NCBI RefSeq assembly: GCF_001854805.1
Contig: NZ_MBLO01000258.1
Coordinates: 50,339 to 114,338, forward strand
Reading direction: 5' to 3'
Length of the DNA stretch: 64,000 bases
Source: Pseudofrankia coriaricola
GTDB taxonomy: Bacteria > Actinomycetota > Actinomycetes > Frankiales > Frankiaceae
Shown: piece by piece, positions 24,595-32,751 of the stretch
How the letters are laid out: each line of letters begins with the position of its first letter
Numbering within the stretch: the stretch's first letter is position 1
The notes under the pieces: model-generated
The model's input: only the letters and a program-made list of their open reading frames with translations
Told to the model about the DNA's origin: nothing
Databases searched by the model: none
Program-made: the position numbers and the translations under genes

Positions 24595-25179
24595 CTACTC
24601 GGCGGTGGCCGTCGTCTCCGGGTCGCTGATCTCGGCGTAGAAGGCGGTCCAGGTAGGCCAGATTTCGGGAAGCTCGGCGGTTGGGGCAAGCCCAACGTCT
24701 TCGAGGGCCCACTTGAGGCGGTCGCCTGTGGCGGGCTGCTCAAGGACGTCGGCGTTGTACCAGGAACGGGGGCGGCGGCTCCGGAAGTACCAGCGCCCGT
24801 CTCGGCGCGCGTACCGGTCGCTGTACTGCATCGCCTGCACCACCCAGTGCCCGCCGACCTTGTGCTCGGCCCGACAGTGCACGGTGCCCCGCGCGGCGTC
24901 CGGGTCGGCGGGGTCGAGGTCGATGACATGGCCGGCTACCAGGTGCACCGTCGTCGTGAACGGCGCTCGGCGGCCGACGAGGTCGACGAAATACTCCCGC
25001 AGCGCCGCGCGCCCGACACCGTTCGCGCACCGCACGTCGTCGACGAACAACCCTGTCAGCGTGTCGAGGTCACGGGCATCGACAGCGGCGGCGTAGCGCG
25101 CCGCCAGGTCCCGGATCGCCTCCCGTGCCTCCAGCACCGCCAGCTGGGCGCGAACGGCCGCCAACTCCTGGTCACCCAA
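24595..25179 (-). CDS. SnoaL/NTF2-like nuclear-transport-factor-fold protein
   Basis: About 194 residues with the bile-acid 7-alpha-dehydratase/SnoaL-like pattern: AIRDLAARYAAAVDARD, LFVDDVRCAN, TTTVHLVAGHVIDL, then DGRWYFRSRRP. These cone-shaped folds act as dehydratases, isomerases or ring-hydroxylating beta subunits. The only in-frame start with a ribosome site is TTG at 25179, six bases after GGGGAGA; a TTG at 25272 lies inside the divergent promoter. It converges on the GntR gene. Function within lipid catabolism is plausible but not shown. Confidence 0.78.
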   Translation of the reverse strand: MGDQELAAVRAQLAVLEAREAIRDLAARYAAAVDARDLDTLTGLFVDDVRCANGVGRAALREYFVDLVGRRAPFTTTVHLVAGHVIDLDPADPDAARGTVHCRAEHKVGGHWVVQAMQYSDRYARRDGRWYFRSRRPRSWYNADVLEQPATGDRLKWALEDVGLAPTAELPEIWPTWTAFYAEISDPETTATAE

Positions 25180-25254
25180 GGCGTCTCTCCCCTCACGGGC
25201 TCGGTCGAGCCACGTGGGCCGAGGGGACCCTGCCGCGGCGACGCCGACGCTGAC

Positions 25255-25290
25255 ACGATATTTATATCCCAAGTCAAATCATTTAACGAT
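25255..25290. promoter_or_regulatory. AT-rich divergent promoter region before binding-protein gene
   Basis: The 36 bases contain ATATTTATAT and AAATCATTTAACGA and end next to the AGGAG ribosome site of the lipoprotein gene. It lies between the SnoaL-like gene and that gene. It lacks a clear TAACTAA and may be simply a promoter. Confidence 0.4.
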
Positions 25291-25300
25291 AGGAGATGCC

Positions 25301-26560
25301 GTGGCCCACAGGCAGGTCTGGCGGCACGCCGCGGCGGTCGCGTCCGTCGCGCTCACGTCGGCGATCGTCGGGTGCTCCGCGCCCGCCGGATCGACCGGTT
25401 CGACCGGCACAACCAGCTGCCCCAGCCCAGGGGTCAGCAAGGACGCGATCAAGGTCGGCCTCGTCTACCCCGACAGCGGGCCGTTATCCGGACCGTTCAA
25501 GACGGTCCGAGCCGGCGTCGAGGCACGCATCGCCAAGCAGAACGCGGCCGGCGGCGTGGGCGGCCGCCGCATCGAGGTCACCTGGCGCGACGACGAGTCG
25601 GACCCGTCGGCGAACCTCACCGCCGCACGCGATCTGGTCGAGAACGTGGGGGTCTTCGGTCTCCTCGAGGAGACGGCCGTGGCCTCCGGGTCCGCCTCCT
25701 ATCTCGCCGACAAAGGCATCCCCGTCGCGGGGATCGTGGCCGAGTCGGTATGGGGCCAGTACCGCAACATGTTCGCGTTCGCCTACCCGTACACGACCGG
25801 CCCCTCGGTCACGACGCTCGGTACCTACGTGGCCAAGGCGGGCGGAACCCGAGCCATCATGGTGGTGAGCGCGGTCAACCCGTCCTCGCACGGCGTCGCC
25901 GAGAAGGACGCCGCCAGCCTCCGGTCGGCGGGGGTCTCCGTGGTCGGGCAGGTCAGCTACGCCGAGCAGGTGACAGGCTCCCAGGTCGTCGTGGACGCTG
26001 CCCGTGACCAGCAGGCCAATGTTGTCGTCGCCGAGCTCTCGGGCGACGCGCTCGCCACGATCGTCCAGGCGCTTCGCGCGGCTGGAATCTCCCTCAAGGC
26101 CGCCGTCGGGCCGGACGGCTACGACCGGAGCCTGCTCGGGAGGTACGGAGCCGACATCGCCGGGATGTCCGTCTACCTCACCACACCCTCCTTCCAGGCA
26201 CAGTCCGCGGCCCTCGACGCCTATCGGGCGGCCATAGCGACCTACGCACCGGAGCAGGCCGACGCCCAGCAGGAGACCACGTTGCAGGGCTACATCACCG
26301 CCGATCTGTTCGTCCGCGGTCTTGAGGCGGCGGGACCGTGCCCCACCCGCGCGGCGTTCCTCAGCGGGCTACGCGCCGTGCGCGACTATGACGCGGGGGG
26401 CCTGCTCGCCCAGCCGCTCGACATGACGGCCGGGTTCGGACAGCTCAACACCTGCTACAACTTCGTCCGGGTGAACCCGGCCGGCAGCGACTTCGACGTC
26501 GTCCCCGGAGGGGCCGGCCCAGGCGGCCAGGCCTGGTGCGGCCACCGCATCGAGGGCTGA
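25301..26560 (+). CDS. Branched-chain-amino-acid-type ABC solute-binding lipoprotein (orphan)
   Basis: A 419-residue type I periplasmic-binding protein. The signal peptide ends in a lipobox-like SAIVGC near residue 26, followed by a Ser/Thr/Gly linker. The mature part has IKVGLVYPDSGPLSGPF, AAGGVGGRRIEV and a long LivJ-like domain, so it is an exported lipoprotein that captures a small substrate. GTG at 25301 follows AGGAGATGCC. No permease or ATPase gene of the Liv type is nearby, so it must work with components elsewhere or serve as a sensor. Such orphan LivK-like proteins are common in actinomycete aromatic and lipid loci. Confidence 0.88.
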   Translation: MAHRQVWRHAAAVASVALTSAIVGCSAPAGSTGSTGTTSCPSPGVSKDAIKVGLVYPDSGPLSGPFKTVRAGVEARIAKQNAAGGVGGRRIEVTWRDDESDPSANLTAARDLVENVGVFGLLEETAVASGSASYLADKGIPVAGIVAESVWGQYRNMFAFAYPYTTGPSVTTLGTYVAKAGGTRAIMVVSAVNPSSHGVAEKDAASLRSAGVSVVGQVSYAEQVTGSQVVVDAARDQQANVVVAELSGDALATIVQALRAAGISLKAAVGPDGYDRSLLGRYGADIAGMSVYLTTPSFQAQSAALDAYRAAIATYAPEQADAQQETTLQGYITADLFVRGLEAAGPCPTRAAFLSGLRAVRDYDAGGLLAQPLDMTAGFGQLNTCYNFVRVNPAGSDFDVVPGGAGPGGQAWCGHRIEG

Positions 26561-26642
26561 GGACCGAAGGAGAAATGCCACGCAGGGCCGGGTGGCCGAC
26601 GAGGGATCGCCGTCCGCCCGGGCTCGCCGGACCTCCCCGGGG

Positions 26643-27045
26643 TCACCCGGCCAGCGTCTTCTCCAGGGCTGCCGCGAGCCTGTCGAGAACCGGCAGGACG
26701 ACGTCGGCCTTCCCATCATCGATCTTGACCAGTACCCGCTCGACGCCGAGCGCCGCCGCGCGCTCGACCGCGGCGGGCAGCTGGCCGACGCGCATGCCCG
26801 CGCACAGGGCGGTGACCCGGACCGTCGCCGGGTCGCGCCCGACGGCCTCGCAGTGCCGGCGCAGGGAGGCGAGCCAGTCGTCGAACACCGGCTCCAGCAG
26901 GCGCGAGCCCATCGGGATCCAGCCGTCGGCCCACGCCGCGATCCGCCGGAAGTTCCGCTCGCTCGCCGGCACCCCCAGCAACACCGGCGGGTGCGGGCGC
27001 TGGGCTGGCTTCGGCCAGGCGTGGCTCGGCGCGAGAACGCGCTCG
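26643..27045 (-). pseudogene. C-terminal remnant of an LLM (luciferase-like, F420) oxidoreductase
   Basis: On the minus strand the reading frame runs through SHAWPKPAQRPHPPVLLGVP, RIAAWADGWIPMG and RVTALCAGMRVGQL. This matches roughly the last 130 residues of an LLM-class F420-dependent oxidoreductase. The N-terminal half is missing: upstream the frame runs into the 3' end of the MaoC gene at 27047 without a start codon or ribosome site. It is a deletion remnant. An intact but different LLM gene is at 28.8 kb. A translated C-terminal fragment from an internal start at 26984 is possible but unlikely to function. Confidence 0.7.
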
Positions 27046-27046
27046 G

Positions 27047-27460
27047 TTACGCAAGGCTCGCGGTGGCGTAGCCGGTGACGACCTCGGCGCCGTCGCCGTT
27101 GACCGTCACGACGTCGAGGTCCACGACCGGGACGCCGTCCTCGTCGCGGACCTCGCGGACGCTCAGCCGGGCGGTCAGGCGGTCACCGGGCCAGACCTGG
27201 GCACGGAAACGGACGCCGTAGCGCAGCAGCCGGCCGTCGCCGACCCAGTCGGTGACGGCGCGGGCGGTCAGGCCCATGGTGAGCATGCCGTGGGCGAAGA
27301 CCCCCGGGTATCCGGCCGCCTCCCGGGCGTACCTCTCGTCGGTGTGCAGGGGGTTGTAGTCACCGGACACGCCGGCGTACATGACCATCTGCGTCCGGGT
27401 GAGGTCGTCGGTGAGGACGACCTCCCGGGCCGCGCCGACGGCCAGGCCGCTCCCACTCAT
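27047..27460 (-). CDS. MaoC-like (R)-specific enoyl-CoA hydratase, C-terminal-type subunit
   Basis: A 137-residue single hotdog with the hydratase-2 motif YAGVSGDYNPLHTD followed by PGVFAHGMLTMG, giving the Asp/His catalytic pair. It hydrates trans-enoyl-CoA to the (R)-3-hydroxy form. The ATG overlaps the stop of the upstream MaoC_N-type gene by four bases. In actinomycetes such pairs (HadAB, ChsH1/ChsH2-type) form heterodimers in which only this subunit carries the active site. Downstream lies an LLM remnant. Confidence 0.9.
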   Translation of the reverse strand: MSGSGLAVGAAREVVLTDDLTRTQMVMYAGVSGDYNPLHTDERYAREAAGYPGVFAHGMLTMGLTARAVTDWVGDGRLLRYGVRFRAQVWPGDRLTARLSVREVRDEDGVPVVDLDVVTVNGDGAEVVTGYATASLA

Positions 27461-27948
27461 GCGTCCTCCCCTGTCTCGACCGGCCGTTCCGGCCGGACCG
27501 ACACGCCCCGCGCGGTCACCACCAGCTCGCCCGCGCCGTCCCGGTACTCGATGACCGTCTCGACGAAGACCATCCGGCCGCCGCGACGGCCCGTCTTCTC
27601 CCAGGTCTTGCCCGGTCGGCTGGTCACGGCGAGGACATCGCCGGCCCGCAGCGGGCGGTGGTACTCGAAGTGCTGCTCGGCGTGCAGTCCACCGCCGCCG
27701 GCCGGCCGCGCATCCACGCCGGTGGCCGCGCGGCCCGAGCCGAACCAGGGCTCGCCCGGTCGGGGCCGCAGCGGGTAGTCCGGGTCGTACTGCGCGCCGG
27801 CCTGAACGAACGTCGGCGGGGCGATGATCGCGCCGGCGTCGCTGTCCTTGGCCGCCTCGGGGTCGGCATACACCGGGTTCGGGTCACCGACAGCCCGCGC
27901 GAACAACATGATCTGCCCCGCCTCGACGGGGAAGCGGTAGTCCGCCAT
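27457..27948 (-). CDS. MaoC_N (FAS1-like dehydratase) partner subunit
   Basis: A 163-residue hotdog protein with the MaoC_dehydrat_N pattern: FARAVGDPNPVYADPEAA near the N-terminus, IIAPPTFVQAG, HAEQHFEYHRPLRAGD. It lacks the Asp/His dyad of hydratase 2 and presumably holds the acyl chain in a heterodimer with the downstream MaoC gene, to which it is coupled by ATGA. The start follows a GAGGAGGGC site. It is divergent from a crotonase gene with an AT-rich island between them. Confidence 0.88.
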   Translation of the reverse strand: MADYRFPVEAGQIMLFARAVGDPNPVYADPEAAKDSDAGAIIAPPTFVQAGAQYDPDYPLRPRPGEPWFGSGRAATGVDARPAGGGGLHAEQHFEYHRPLRAGDVLAVTSRPGKTWEKTGRRGGRMVFVETVIEYRDGAGELVVTARGVSVRPERPVETGEDA

Positions 27949-27971
27949 CTGCCCTCCTCGACCTCTCGCGC

Positions 27972-28003
27972 CAATATAACTATCTCATTAATATGATTTC
28001 ATC
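27972..28003. promoter_or_regulatory. AT-rich island sharing an exact 13-mer with 45.27 kb
   Basis: 27977-27989 reads TAACTATCTCATT, identical to 45266-45278. Both lie in divergent gaps whose plus-strand gene is a crotonase of the same unusual subclass. The remaining bases are also almost all A/T. Confidence 0.6.
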
Positions 28004-28032
28004 AGATCGAGTGTGATCACGTGGAGGTGGCC

Positions 28033-28812
28033 ATGGGCGACGAGGTGCTGTTGCTGGACCGGTCGGGACCGGTCTGGACCGTCACGCTCAACCGGCCCGC
28101 GGAGCTGAACTCCTTCGACGCGGCGCTGCACCGAGCCTTCAACGACGTGTGGCGCGAGGTGGAGGACAGCCGCGACGTCCGCGCGGTCGTGCTGACCGGC
28201 GCCGGCCGGGCGTTCTGCGCCGGCGGCAACCTCGACGACTTCCCCGTGCTGCACGCCGACTTCGCGCGCCGCCGGCGCACCATGCGCGACGCCCGCCGCG
28301 TCGTCACCGAGATGCTGGACGTCCACGTCCCGGTGGTCGCGGCCGTCAACGGCCCGGCGGTAGGCCTCGGCTGCACGCTGAGCACGCTGTGCGACATCGT
28401 CTTCATCGCCGACGACACCTACCTGGCGGACCCGCACGTCGCCGTCGCGCTCGTCGCGGGCGACGGCGGCGCCGTCACCTGGCCGCACCACACCGGGCTG
28501 CTGACCGCCAAGCGCTACCTGCTCACCGGCGACCGCATCCCGGCCGCCGAGGCGGTCCGTCTCGGCCTCGCGACGTTCGCCGTCCCCCGCGAGCGCCTCC
28601 TCGACGAGGCGCGGGCCTTCGCCGAACGGCTGGCCGCGCTGCCCCACCAGGCCGTGCAGGAGACGAAGGCGCTCCTCAACCAGCAGCTGCGCGCCTCCGC
28701 GGTCGCGGCGCTCGGCTACGGCCTGGCGGCCGAGAGCCAGTCACACGACACCGCCGAATACCTCGCGGTGCCCGACCAGTTCGCCCGTCAGAAGGCCCGC
28801 CGGAAGGGCTGA
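28033..28812 (+). CDS. Crotonase-family protein lacking the canonical Glu pair
   Basis: A 259-residue enoyl-CoA hydratase/isomerase fold. The oxyanion-hole segments AFCAGGNLDDF and NGPAVGLGC are present. However, the two catalytic Glu of hydratases are replaced: GLGCTLSTLCD where GGGCELA is usual, and ADPHVAVAL where QPE occurs. The following GDGGAVTWP is shared in form with the protein at 45.4 kb. Isomerase, hydrolase or ring-opening chemistry is thus possible. ATG at 28033 follows GGAGGTGG. It is probably cotranscribed with the LLM gene 33 bases downstream. Confidence 0.87.
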   Translation: MGDEVLLLDRSGPVWTVTLNRPAELNSFDAALHRAFNDVWREVEDSRDVRAVVLTGAGRAFCAGGNLDDFPVLHADFARRRRTMRDARRVVTEMLDVHVPVVAAVNGPAVGLGCTLSTLCDIVFIADDTYLADPHVAVALVAGDGGAVTWPHHTGLLTAKRYLLTGDRIPAAEAVRLGLATFAVPRERLLDEARAFAERLAALPHQAVQETKALLNQQLRASAVAALGYGLAAESQSHDTAEYLAVPDQFARQKARRKG

Positions 28813-28845
28813 CGCGCCCGTCCCGAACACGACCGAGAGGACCTC

Positions 28846-29850
28846 ATGAAGATCGACGCCAGCCTCGGCAAGGACATCTCGGCCACGAAGGCGGGCGCCC
28901 GCGCGATCGAGGACGCCGGCTACGACGGAATGTGGATCGGCGAGACGAAGCACGACCCGTTCCTGCAGGCCCTGCACGCCGTCGACGCGACCGACACAAG
29001 CACCGTCGGCACGGCCATCGCGATCGCGTTCGCGCGCACCCCGATGACGCTCGCGAACAGCGCGTACGACCTCGCCCGCTACTCCCGCGGTCGCTTCGTC
29101 CTCGGCCTGGGCTCCCAGGTCAGGCCACACATCGAGCGCAGGTTCTCGATGCCGTGGTCGCACCCGGCGCCGCGGATGCGCGAGTTCGTGCTGGCGCTGA
29201 AGGCGATCTGGGCGGCCTGGCAGGACGGCACCCCGCTGGACTTCCGCGGCGACTTCTACACGCACACGCTGATGACGCCGTTCTTCGCGCCGCCGGCGCA
29301 CGAGTTCGGGCCCCCGCCCGTATTCGTCGCCGGTGTCGGGGAGGTCATGACCGAGGTGGCCGGCGAGGTCGCCGACGGGTTCTTCGTGCATCCGTTCACC
29401 ACCCGGCGCTACCTCGACGAGGTCACGCTTCCCGCGCTCGAACGCGGGCGCGCCAAGACGGGCAAGACGCCAGAGGGCTTCGCCGTCTGCGGGCCGTCCT
29501 TCGTCACCGTCGGGCGCGACGAGCGGGAGCTGGCGACGGCGGTAAAGGGCACGAAGGACCAGATCGCGTTCTACGCCTCGACGCCCGCCTACCGCCCGGT
29601 GCTGGACGTGCACGGGTGGGGCGACCTGCAGCCGGAGCTGACGCGGCTGTCCAAGCAGGGACGCTGGTCGGAGATGGGCAAGCTGATCACCGACGAGATG
29701 CTGCACGAGTTCAGCGTCGTCGGGACGCCCGCCGACGTCGCCAAGAGCCTGAGCGCGAAGCTGGCCGCAGTGTCGACCCGCGTCTCGTTCTACGCGACCT
29801 ACGAGTCGGACCCGGCCGTCTGGCCCGAGGTGCTGGCCGCGCTGCGCTGA
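28846..29850 (+). CDS. LLM-class F420-dependent oxidoreductase
   Basis: A 334-residue TIM-barrel luciferase-like protein: AIEDAGYDGMWIGETKHDPF near the N-terminus, SRGRFVLGLGSQVRPHIERRF, PPPVFVAGVGEVMTEVAGEVADG split over the middle, and VVGTPADVAKSL at the end. These match the F420-using subgroup found in actinomycetes. ATG follows GAGAGGACCTC. It probably reduces or oxidises a CoA-linked or cyclic intermediate with coenzyme F420. It sits behind the crotonase, sharing its promoter, and ends before a bidirectional terminator. Confidence 0.9.
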   Translation: MKIDASLGKDISATKAGARAIEDAGYDGMWIGETKHDPFLQALHAVDATDTSTVGTAIAIAFARTPMTLANSAYDLARYSRGRFVLGLGSQVRPHIERRFSMPWSHPAPRMREFVLALKAIWAAWQDGTPLDFRGDFYTHTLMTPFFAPPAHEFGPPPVFVAGVGEVMTEVAGEVADGFFVHPFTTRRYLDEVTLPALERGRAKTGKTPEGFAVCGPSFVTVGRDERELATAVKGTKDQIAFYASTPAYRPVLDVHGWGDLQPELTRLSKQGRWSEMGKLITDEMLHEFSVVGTPADVAKSLSAKLAAVSTRVSFYATYESDPAVWPEVLAALR

Positions 29851-30069
29851 TACCTGAAGCGGCCTCCGGGCGCGCGAGGCTTCGCCATCGTCGCGCGCCC
29901 TTCGGCCTGACACAGTTCCCCAGCCTCCGAGCCCGGCCGGCAAACCCGGGCCCAGGTCCCACCTTGACCGACAAGGATCACCCCGCTGCTTGAAACCCAA
30001 GCGCAGCGCACTCAACCGAACAGCGGAACGTAACCATAGCCGGCACATCGCGTGGCCGGCGGACGGAGG

Positions 30070-30118
30070 ACCCGCCGGCCCCTCGTCCAACCGGCGTGTG
30101 TCCGAGGGGCCGGCGGGT
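30070..30118. terminator. 16-base perfect hairpin between convergent genes
   Basis: ACCCGCCGGCCCCTCG at 30070-30085 pairs perfectly with 30103-30118 around a 17-base loop. It lies in the 291-base gap between the LLM gene and the convergent SDR and can serve both. Nothing else is seen in 29851-30141. Confidence 0.72.
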
Positions 30119-30141
30119 GCCGGACGGGCGGGGCGGGCGCG

Positions 30142-31008
30142 CTAGCGGAGGGCCTCCGGCAGCACGCCGGCCTCACCGCCCAGGTCACCGGGGAAGATGA
30201 TCGAGGTGCGGGCCAGGTTCCCGCCGTCGGTGGCAGGCAGGCACACCCCGGACATGTAGGCGGACTCGTCGCTGACCAGGAACAGCGCCGCGTTCGCGTT
30301 GTCGCGCAGCGACGGGGGCCGGTCGAGCTTGAGCGGGATCGAGGTCGCCCCCGGGTCCCAGGGCTGCATCTCCTCGTAGCTCTTGCCGAGCACCTCCGCG
30401 TCCGGCGGCATCGCGAAGTTGATGCTCATGCCGTGGGCCGGGCAGAGCGCGTTCGCGCGGATGCCGTAGGCGCCGAGCGACAGCGACATGCCCTTGACCA
30501 GCCCGTTTACGCCATGCTTGGCGGCGGCGTAGCCGGGGAAGCCCGGGTAGGCGACGAAGCCGGCCATCGACGAGACCGCCAGGATCGTGCCGCGGCGCTG
30601 CCGCTTCATCGCCGGTACCGCCGCGCGCGCCGCGAGGAACACCCCGGTGAGGTTCGTGGCGAGCATCGAGGTGAAGCCCTCGACGGAGATGTCCTCGAAG
30701 GCCTTCGTACCGAAGCCCTCCTCAGGCACCCCGGCCGAGCACATCAGGATGTCCAGCTGCCCGTAGGTGTCGACCGCCAGCGCGACCGCGTCGACGCACT
30801 CCTGCGCCTCGCGGACGTCGGTCTTCCCGCCGACGGCGACGCCGCCGGCCGCCACGACCTCGGCGACGACGCGGTCGGCCCGCGCCGGCACGAGATCGGT
30901 GACGATGACGTTCGCGCCCTCGGCGGCGAACAGCAGCGCGGACTCCCGCCCGAGGCCCGACCCGGCGCCGGTGATGAGCGCCGTCTTCCCCGCGAGCCGG
31001 CCGCTCAC
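30142..31008 (-). CDS. SDR oxidoreductase coupled to aldehyde dehydrogenase
   Basis: A 288-residue SDR with TGAGSGLG, a CSAG instead of NNAG, AVSSMAGFVAYPGFPGYAAAK (catalytic Ser, Tyr, Lys) and a C-terminal LPATDGGNLA. A long insert before the C-terminus (residues about 195-235) is unusual. The GTG start lies in a GTGA overlap with the aldehyde dehydrogenase stop, so it is the second gene of a two-gene operon. Alcohol-to-aldehyde-to-acid oxidation by the pair is a reasonable inference. Confidence 0.88.
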   Translation of the reverse strand: MSGRLAGKTALITGAGSGLGRESALLFAAEGANVIVTDLVPARADRVVAEVVAAGGVAVGGKTDVREAQECVDAVALAVDTYGQLDILMCSAGVPEEGFGTKAFEDISVEGFTSMLATNLTGVFLAARAAVPAMKRQRRGTILAVSSMAGFVAYPGFPGYAAAKHGVNGLVKGMSLSLGAYGIRANALCPAHGMSINFAMPPDAEVLGKSYEEMQPWDPGATSIPLKLDRPPSLRDNANAALFLVSDESAYMSGVCLPATDGGNLARTSIIFPGDLGGEAGVLPEALR

Positions 31009-32504
31009 GCCCCAGCCCCCATCGGGAAGGCCGGGCTGGCGATGGTCTTGGCCTGCAGGTACTCGCGGAACCCGTCCTCGCCGTGCTCGCGGCCGACGCC
31101 GCTGATGCCGTAGCCCCCGAACGGGGTGTCCGGCGACAGGTAGAACGACGGCCCGATGTTGACCGTGCCGGCGGCCATCCGGTTCGCCAGCCACCAGGCC
31201 CGCTCCGGGTCGGAGGTCTGGATGTAGGACGACAGGCCATAGCGGGAGTTGTTCGCGACGCGGACGGCCTCCTCGTCGTCGCCGTCGTAGCGGACGATCG
31301 TGAGCACGGGTCCGAAGACCTCGTACTGTGCGATCTCGGAGTCCTCGTGGGCGTCCGCGACGACGGTCGGCTCATACCAGAAGCCCCGGCCACCCGTTGG
31401 GGACGCGCCGCGCCGCCCGCCGACAGTCACCCGCGCGCCGGCGGCGACGGCCCGGTCGACCAGGCCCTCCATGCGGGCGAGCTGCGCGGCGTTGATGATC
31501 GGGCCGACGAGGTTGCCCGGGTCGGCGGGGTCGCCCCAGGGCAGCGCCGCGACGGCCGCGGTCACCGCGTCGACGACCTCGTCGTAGCGCGAGGCGTGGA
31601 CCACCATCCGGGTGGCCAGCGCGCAGCCCTGGCCGCTGTTGGCCATGCACATCCCGACCGAGACCGGGATCGCCACGGCCAGGTCGGCGTCGTCGAGGAC
31701 GATGTTCGCCGATTTCCCGCCGAGTTCCAGGCACACCTTGCGGATGCCCACCGCGGCCCGCTCGTAGATCCGCTGCCCCACCTGGGGCGAGCCGGTGAAG
31801 TGGTACATGTCCACCCGCGGGTCTCCGGTGAGCGCCTCGCCGGCCGCCGCCTTGTCGCGCGAGCTGACGACGTTGAGCACGCCGGGCGGGAGCTCGGTGT
31901 GCTCGTGTGCCACCCGGGCGATGAAGGCGCCGGCGAGCGGCGTGTCCGGCGCGGTCTTGAGCACGATCGTGTTGCCGGTCGCGAGCGCGTGCTGGATCTT
32001 CCAGATGTTTGTCATGAACGGCGCGTTCCACGGCGTGATCGCGCCGACGACGCCGTAGGGCTCGTAGCGGACCCGGCGGTTGCTCGGCAGCCCCACACCC
32101 TGGTGCACACCGACGTCGGCCTCCCAGGGGAACCGGTCGATGAGGTCGTTGAAGAACGTCATGTCCTCGGTCATGACGTCGATGTGGTTGCCGATGTTGG
32201 AGACCGGGGTGCCGGCCTCGGCGACCTGCAGCCGCCTGGCCGCCGCGGCCTCCTTGCGCAGCCCTTCCTGCAGTTGGCGTAACACCCGCTGGCGGAAGGT
32301 GTGGTCCGCGCCCCAGGACGTCTCATCCGCGGCGCGACGGGCCGCGGTGACGGCGGCGGCGACGTCCTCGGCCTGGGCGTCGGCGGCGGTGCCGGCCAGC
32401 GTCTCGTCCGCCGGGTTGAGCACGTCGAACCGCCCGCCGGCCGCGGCTTCGCGGAACTGCCCGCCGACGTAGAGCCGACCCTCGGGCTCTGTGTCCAGCG
32501 CCAT
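31005..32504 (-). CDS. NAD(P)-dependent aldehyde dehydrogenase
   Basis: The 499-residue protein has all ALDH-superfamily marks: PYGVVGAITPWNAPF, FTGSPQVGQRIYERA, catalytic Glu in LELGGKSANIVLDDAD and nucleophile Cys near residue 294 in NSGQGCALAT, then EVFGPVLTIVRYD. It oxidises an aldehyde to the acid. ATG at 32504 follows GAGGAGAAGACG. It leads the ALDH/SDR operon and is divergent from an amidohydrolase, with one of the two closely matching 23-base AT-rich elements between them. Confidence 0.93.
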   Translation of the reverse strand: MALDTEPEGRLYVGGQFREAAAGGRFDVLNPADETLAGTAADAQAEDVAAAVTAARRAADETSWGADHTFRQRVLRQLQEGLRKEAAAARRLQVAEAGTPVSNIGNHIDVMTEDMTFFNDLIDRFPWEADVGVHQGVGLPSNRRVRYEPYGVVGAITPWNAPFMTNIWKIQHALATGNTIVLKTAPDTPLAGAFIARVAHEHTELPPGVLNVVSSRDKAAAGEALTGDPRVDMYHFTGSPQVGQRIYERAAVGIRKVCLELGGKSANIVLDDADLAVAIPVSVGMCMANSGQGCALATRMVVHASRYDEVVDAVTAAVAALPWGDPADPGNLVGPIINAAQLARMEGLVDRAVAAGARVTVGGRRGASPTGGRGFWYEPTVVADAHEDSEIAQYEVFGPVLTIVRYDGDDEEAVRVANNSRYGLSSYIQTSDPERAWWLANRMAAGTVNIGPSFYLSPDTPFGGYGISGVGREHGEDGFREYLQAKTIASPAFPMGAGA

Positions 32505-32576
32505 CGTCTTCTCCTCGGTCACATGCCGACAGGCCGTGGGGCTCCGAGCTGGCCAGCATCCGCCCCACTATCACTC

Positions 32577-32599
32577 AATTAGTTCTATGATTTAGCTGA
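32577..32599. promoter_or_regulatory. AT-rich element, partner of the one at 11999
   Basis: Starts AATTAGTTCTAT and ends TTTAGCTGA; 19 of 23 positions equal the element at 11999-12021. It lies between a dehydrogenase (minus) and an amidohydrolase (plus), the same arrangement as its partner, which argues for functional conservation. Confidence 0.6.
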
Positions 32600-32751
32600 C
32601 TGCGCGGCAGTATGCCCCCCGCCGCGCGACACCGTCAAGGCGCCGGCAACCAAAGACCGGGACCACCCGGGATCTTGCGGCACATCACTTTACGATCTTG
32701 CGGCCCGTAAGCTCCGCGCTGTGAAGTCGTGCCGCCAGAAGGGAGATCACC

